A stretch of 64,000 nt of DNA, from NCBI RefSeq assembly GCF_006547145.1, contig NZ_CP041244.1, positions 8,308,001-8,372,000 of the forward strand, in the 5' to 3' direction. Of the stretch, positions 62,301 to 64,000 are shown in pieces. How positions within the stretch are numbered: position 1 is the stretch's first letter; every line of letters starts with the position of its first letter. This stretch comes from Actinomadura sp. WMMA1423. Its GTDB lineage: Bacteria; Actinomycetota; Actinomycetes; Streptosporangiales; Streptosporangiaceae. The notes under the pieces are model-generated. The model saw nothing but the letters and a program-made list of their open reading frames with translations. It had not been told where the DNA came from and ran no database searches. The position numbers and the translations under genes were made by a program.

Positions 62301-64000
62301 CTGGGCGCGGGGACGGACGTGCCGATCGGTTCGCCGATCGCGGGCCGGACCGACGAGGCGCTGGACGATCTGGTCGGCATGTTCGTGAACATGCTCGTCT
62401 TCCGCACCGACACCTCGGGCGACCCGTCGTTCCGCGAGCTGGTCGGGCGGGTGAAGGACACCGACCTGGCCGCCTACGCCCACCAGGACGTCCCGTTCGA
62501 GCGGCTGGTCGAGGTGCTGAACCCGCCCCGCCACCTGGCCCGCCACCCGCTGTTCCAGGTCGGTCTGACGTTCCAGAACAACCCGGAGGCCCGGCTCGAG
62601 ATGCCCGGGTTCAGCGCCGAGCTGGAACCGCTCACCGCCGCGGTCGCCCGGTTCGACCTGCTGATGATCCTCACCGAGCGGGAGGACGGTCTCGACGGCG
62701 AGCTGGAGTACGCGCTCGACCTCTACGACCCGGCCACCGCGCGCGGCCTGGTCGAGCGCTTCGAGCGGTACCTCGAAGCGCTGCTCGCCGACCCCGACGC
62801 CGCCATCGGGACCGCCGGCGTCCTCTCCGAGCAGGAGCGCTCGCTCCTGCTCGGCGACTGGGCGGGCGGATCCGCGCCCTCCGCTGAGCGGACCACGATC
62901 CCGGCGCTGTTCGAGGCGCGGGCGGCGGCTCGTCCGGGTGCGGTGGCGGTGTCGTTCGAGGGGGTGTCGTGGACGTATGGGGAGGTGAACGCGAGGGCGA
63001 ATCGTCTGGCGCGTCGTCTGGTCGAGCGGGGTGTGGGTCCTGAGCAGTTCGTGGCTTTGGCGTTGCCGCGTTCGGCGGATCTTGTCGTGGCGGTCCTCGG
63101 GGTTTTGAAGGCGGGCGCGGCCTACGTTCCGATCGATCCGGATTATCCGGAGGACCGGATCGCGTACATGGTCGAGGACGCCCGCCCCGTCCTGACCTTG
63201 CGCCCGGAAGACCTGGCCGATCTGGACGCGGCCGGATACGACGACACCGACCTCGGCATCGTCATCGATCCCGACCACCCGGCGTACGTCATCTACACCT
63301 CGGGTTCGACGGGTCGCCCGAAGGGTGTGGTGATTCCGCATCAGAACGTTGTGCGGTTGCTGCGTTCGACCGAGGGGTGGTTCGACTTCGGTCCGGAGGA
63401 CGTGTGGACGTTGTTCCACTCCTACGCCTTCGACTTCTCGGTGTGGGAGCTGTGGGGGTCGCTGCTGTACGGGGGCAGGCTCGTCGTCGTCCCCTACCTG
63501 ACGTCCCGCTCGCCCGAGGACTTCCTCGCGCTCCTGGAGAGGGAGCGGGTGACGGTCCTCAACCAGACGCCGTCGGCCTTCTACCAGTTGATGGCGGCCG
63601 ACCGGCAGAACCCGGGCACCGACCTGGCCTTGCGGTATGTCGTCTTCGGTGGTGAGGCGCTTGACCTGGGCCGTCTGGAGGACTGGTACTCCCGCCATGA
63701 CGAGAACGCCCCGGTGCTCGTCAACATGTACGGGATCACCGAGACCACCGTCCACGTCTCGTACGTGGCTTTGGACCGGGCCTACGCCGCGACCGCGCCT
63801 GGCAGCGTCATCGGCGCCGGTATCCCCGACCTGCGCGTCTACGTCCTGGACGGCCGCCTTCAACCGGCTGCGCCGGGCGTCGTCGGCGAGCTGTACGTCG
63901 CGGGCCCGGGGCTGGCGCGCGGCTACCTGAACCGGCCCGGCCTGTCGGCGGAGCGGTTCGTCGCCGACCCGCACGGCGAGCCCGGCACCCGCATGTACCG
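53355..64000 (+). CDS. Giant NRPS, modules C-A-T / C-A-T / C-(A9-A10 remnant)-T / C-A..., 3' end cut
   Basis: One open frame of at least 3548 residues from ATG 53355. C1 ~1-430 (HHxxxDA, His135-136, Asp140). A1 ~449-940. T1 Ser985 (LGGDSL). C2 ~1043 (MHHIAGDGWS at 1182). A2 ~1514. T2 Ser2049. C3 ~2106 (HHVAGDGWS at 2230). Then no adenylation core: only a ~65-residue piece with A9 (LPESMVP) and A10 (TPNGKVD, Lys2610). T3 Ser2666 (LGGNSL). C4 ~2723. A4 ~3179, cut at A7. Pocket residues by eye: A1 D-V-F-S-V-A-I-V-Y, A2 D-V-F-S-A-G-I-I-F, A4 D-F-W-N-V-G-M-V-H (threonine type). No epimerase or methylase domain is seen. Module 3 must be loaded in trans, most simply by the gene at 51314. C1 probably accepts an acyl or aminoacyl starter. 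Confidence 0.95.
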   Translation, partial: MSTEYVPLSAAQQSVWYAQQLAPATPIHIAQYIEIEGPVDPELFDRVARIAAHEALGMNARLAERDGLPHQVLDPDATAAIPLVDLSGEPDPDAAARAWIREAMAEPLPLDAERLYSTALLRLAPDLHRWFIRAHHVIQDAYSGSIISRRAAEIYTALANGGEYVPAEQGDYHRVLAEEEAYRASEKFERDRAYWTERFADRPVAVSLSDEMAEPTADYLSLVSVVPPERTAELAAGARRLRTATQGLAIAATAAYVARMTGTEDVVLGLAVSGRTSQIALETPAMLATILPLRVQVRPGMTVDELVRAATRASARALRHQRYRREDLLRDLKLLGERRRLYGPVINIMAFDYRLDFAGLPARMHALTTGPIDDLSINIYDNFDGAGMRVDFEAHPDLYAESQVAAHLDRYIRFLGALVDVDPATPLRDVELLDDAERARVLEEWNDTAAPVEPAVVPDLFEAQAARTPDAPALTGGRTTLTYRELDERANRLAHHLIGRGVGAEDFVALALPRDENLVVAALAVLKAGAAYQPIDLAYPADRVAYMLEDAAPACVITTSGADLPGPTPRVLLDALDLAAHPAASPTDADRVRPLRPGNAAYVIYTSGSTGRPKGVVVSHANAVDLCAWARQDFGPERLARVLFSTSLNFDVSVFEWLTPLTAGGHIEVVRDLLEVAERGGWSGTLVSGVPSAMSALLATGSLDLRAGEVVLAGEALPARLVQDLRALLPDARISNIYGPTEATVYAAAWFDDGNAAGRAPIGGPIANTRAYVLDASLRPVPAGVPGELYLAGEGLARGYLRRPGLSADRFVACPYGEPGGRMYRTGDLVRWDDQGRIEYLGRLDHQVKVRGFRIEPGEIETALSAHPAVTQSVVVARRDNAGDTVLVAYVVSDGADPADLRRSAASVLPDYMVPSAIVVLDEMPLNPNGKLDRAALPAPDLSAPGGGREPRDAREEALCAVFADVLGAERVGIDDNFFDLGGDSLKATRVVARARAALGADLGVRALFEAPTVAALAALLEEAEGDARPKLVPSERPGLVPVSYAQRRLWFIHDLEGPNATYHIPIPLRLTGELDLAAVRAAMRDMMARHEALRTVFVQVEGEPYQRILAPEDIEVEPEFADLSPLRGEWGVAPPQGNGSLDGLHAAVFEAATRGFDLTAEPPVRAHVFRVAEDDHLLLLVMHHIAGDGWSMEPLAADLITAYAARAAGTEPHWEPLPVQYADYALWQRDVLGGEDDPGSVISTQLAYWRRALAGLPEELALPADRPRPPRATYRGAQHPFTLPAALHEALAALGRDHRASLFMVLQAALAGLFTRLGAGTDVPIGSPVAGRSDEALNDLVGVFVNTLVLRTDTSGDPTFAELLARVREADLAAFAHQDVPFERLVEVLNPQRSMARHPLFQAMISIQNNPAARVELPGLTVALEPVDPGVSRFDLALLVDETRDASGAPAGIDCRLEYALDLFDPATAAAMAARLERLLAQVAADPSLPLSAVDLLDDDERDTVLRRWNDTALPVAPAVVPDLVEAQAARTPDATAVVAGRTSLTYAELNARANRLARHLIGRGVGTEDFVALALPRDENLVVATLAVLKAGAAYQPIDLAYPADRIAYMLEDAAPACVITTRDADLPESAPRVELDALALDGMSGDDVTDADRVRPLLPANPAYVIYTSGSTGRPKGVVISHANVVDFCAESMASYGPARMARVLFSTSLNFDVSVFEWLVPLTVGGQIEVVRDLLEVAERGGWSGTLISGVPSAVSALLARGGLRLEAGDVALGGEALPPQLVRDVRALLPDARVSNIYGPTEATIFVTGWYDDGNTEGLAPIGRPMANTRAYVLDDRLGPVPVGVPGELYLAGDGLARGYLRRPGLTADRFVACPFGGPGERMYRTGDLVRWNRAGHIEYLGRLDHQVKVRGFRIEPGEIETALSAHPAVTQSVVVARRDAVGDTVLAGYVVGSADAAELRAFVAGTLPDYMVPSAIVVLEEMPLTPNGKLDRAALPEPDFAASLTDRGPRDAREEILCGIFADVLGLERVGVDDGFFEHGGDSLKATRVVARARAALDVELPVRALFEAPTVAGLADYIASAGDAGRPVLRALERPVPLPVSHAQERLWFLNRLEGLTATYNMPIPLRLTGAVDPEAMREALRDVVARHEPLRTLFAETDGEPHQVVLAPEEADPQLTVSEPADLRAALFADATRGFDLAEEPPVRAHLYRLGEDEHLLLIVLHHVAGDGWSMAPLARDVITAYLARRDGEAPEWEPLPVQYADYALWQRRLLGDERDPASLAARQIAYWEDALAGLPDQIRLPHDRPRPDRASYRGGQVAFEVPAELAGGLRALARDHQVSVFMVLQAALAALLTRLGGGTDVPIGSPVAGRTDQALDDLVGVFVNTLVLRTDTSGDPSLAELLARVRETDLAAFAHQDVPFERLVEVLNPARSLARHPLFQVMLTLQNNPEASVELPGLTVAVEPVDAGVAKFDLEFLLEDARDGAGGYAGTLEYALDLFDRETAERLAGWYRRVLEAAVASGGAVTVGALDLPGAPSELPREPQAAEGPTEKRLVAYVVAAPGETLDPEELRAHIRESLPESMVPAAVVVLEEMPLTPNGKVDTKALPKPQLAIVPATAYRAPSGEAEEAVAAVFADLLGVDRVGADDDFFALGGNSLVAMRVVSRVRRALDLELPVRALFEAPTVARLAALLAIGAAPVRPALEPRERPAVLPPSYAQQRLWFLSRFEGPSATYNMPTALRIRGPLDVDALRAAVGDLVERHESLRTILPDSGGVPRQLVLPAAAARPELEVTETTEAELPTRLAMAAGYAFDISAEPPLRTHLFRVGPQEHVALLLMHHIGGDGWSMAPLARDFITAYAARAGGGEPRWAPLPVQYADYTLWQQELFGSEDDPESLISRQIAYWREALAGLPEELPLPADRPRPAQASYRGGTTRFRLGAEVRAGLQKIAQETGASPFMVAQAAFAALLTRLGAGTDVPIGSPIAGRTDEALDDLVGMFVNMLVFRTDTSGDPSFRELVGRVKDTDLAAYAHQDVPFERLVEVLNPPRHLARHPLFQVGLTFQNNPEARLEMPGFSAELEPLTAAVARFDLLMILTEREDGLDGELEYALDLYDPATARGLVERFERYLEALLADPDAAIGTAGVLSEQERSLLLGDWAGGSAPSAERTTIPALFEARAAARPGAVAVSFEGVSWTYGEVNARANRLARRLVERGVGPEQFVALALPRSADLVVAVLGVLKAGAAYVPIDPDYPEDRIAYMVEDARPVLTLRPEDLADLDAAGYDDTDLGIVIDPDHPAYVIYTSGSTGRPKGVVIPHQNVVRLLRSTEGWFDFGPEDVWTLFHSYAFDFSVWELWGSLLYGGRLVVVPYLTSRSPEDFLALLERERVTVLNQTPSAFYQLMAADRQNPGTDLALRYVVFGGEALDLGRLEDWYSRHDENAPVLVNMYGITETTVHVSYVALDRAYAATAPGSVIGAGIPDLRVYVLDGRLQPAAPGVVGELYVAGPGLARGYLNRPGLSAERFVADPHGEPGTRMY
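56726..56763. repeat. GC-palindromic repeat element, copy 2 (inside the C2 domain)
   Basis: Double hairpin: CTCCCCCC (56726-56733)/GGGGGGAG (56737-56744), then GTGGGGGG (56744-56751)/CCCCCCCAC (56755-56763). It adds about 15 residues in frame (near SPLRGEWGVAPPQGNGS) to the second condensation domain before its HHxxxDG motif; C3 and C4 lack this insert. It is read in a different frame from copy 1. Confidence 0.75.
60975..61007. repeat. Paired palindromes in the C3 to A9-A10 linker
   Basis: CTCCCGGGAG (60975-60984) and CTCCCtcGGGAG (60996-61007) lie exactly where the adenylation core of module 3 should begin. The encoded linker is Pro/Glu-rich. This may be a scar of the event that removed the adenylation core. 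Confidence 0.55.

Noticed and set aside
56744..62887. Long plus-strand frame of 2047 codons inside the NRPS
   Set aside because: It is the second-frame shadow: Pro/Arg/Gly-rich, no motifs. The true frame (phase of ATG 53355) is verified by motifs on both sides of the palindromic insert (GTG 56481 and ATG 56901 share one phase).
55839..63974. An 8.1-kb uninterrupted minus-strand frame opposite the NRPS
   Set aside because: It is the antisense shadow of high-GC NRPS codons: Arg/Gly/Val/Glu-rich translation without family motifs, while the plus strand has full NRPS domains. Long antisense frames are expected at this GC content.

Overview
The window is a high-GC chromosomal segment with strong G/C bias at codon third positions, frequent GTG starts, TetR/GntR regulators, a Ser/Thr kinase and a modular nonribosomal peptide synthetase (NRPS). 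This is typical of a mycelial actinomycete. The mix of a GTPase/Hsp70 operon, Uma2 nucleases and a diaminopropionate NRPS suggests Thermomonosporaceae (Actinomadura-like), but that placement is inference. No rRNA, tRNA, CRISPR array or complete insertion sequence was seen.

Layout. 0-10.6 kb: a fibronectin-III surface protein (5' end cut), a Ser/Thr kinase, a bitopic membrane protein, an alpha-methylacyl-CoA racemase, a cupin/MFS exporter pair with a divergent TetR gene, and a secreted lipase. 10.6-19.8 kb: a catabolic island (acyl-CoA dehydrogenase, class III aminotransferase, GntR regulator, two maleate isomerase/Asp-Glu racemase proteins, DUF3830 protein, D-2-hydroxyacid dehydrogenase, amidase). 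Three near-identical palindromes of the form GATTGTCGACAATC lie at its promoters, so it reads as one GntR regulon for breaking down an amide or nitrogen-containing acid. 18.7-26.6 kb: a zinc alcohol dehydrogenase/TetR pair, a truncated DUF1707 gene, an FdhF/YdeP oxidoreductase, an HtrA-like protease and a phosphotriesterase-like hydrolase/TetR pair.

26.6-36.7 kb: a tight six-gene minus-strand operon, in order GrpE-like factor, lidless Hsp70, an 872-residue helical/beta-rich protein, a zinc-ribbon GTPase, a GAP1-like protein and a membrane-anchored zinc-ribbon GTPase. Starts and stops touch or overlap at three junctions. It resembles the chaperone-linked double-GTPase systems proposed to act in biological conflict.

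36.9-49 kb: mixed metabolic genes (ACT protein, PfkB kinase, class II aldolase, enoyl-CoA hydratase, F420-type PPOX protein, hydrolases, ADP-ribosylglycohydrolase, AraC/DUF2000 pair, acyl-CoA dehydrogenase). A decayed stretch follows, with an MFS fragment, a Uma2 nuclease gene and a broken duplicate of that gene's 5' end.

49-64 kb: the left part of an NRPS cluster. sbnA/sbnB supply L-2,3-diaminopropionate. Divergently, a freestanding adenylation protein and a giant NRPS (cut by the window end) are transcribed rightward. The freestanding protein stops after motif A8 and lacks A9/A10, while NRPS module 3 has no adenylation core and carries only the missing A9/A10 piece (Lys at 61182) before its carrier domain. 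This looks like one adenylation domain split between two polypeptides, and is the most unusual feature here. Module 4 carries a threonine-type specificity code.
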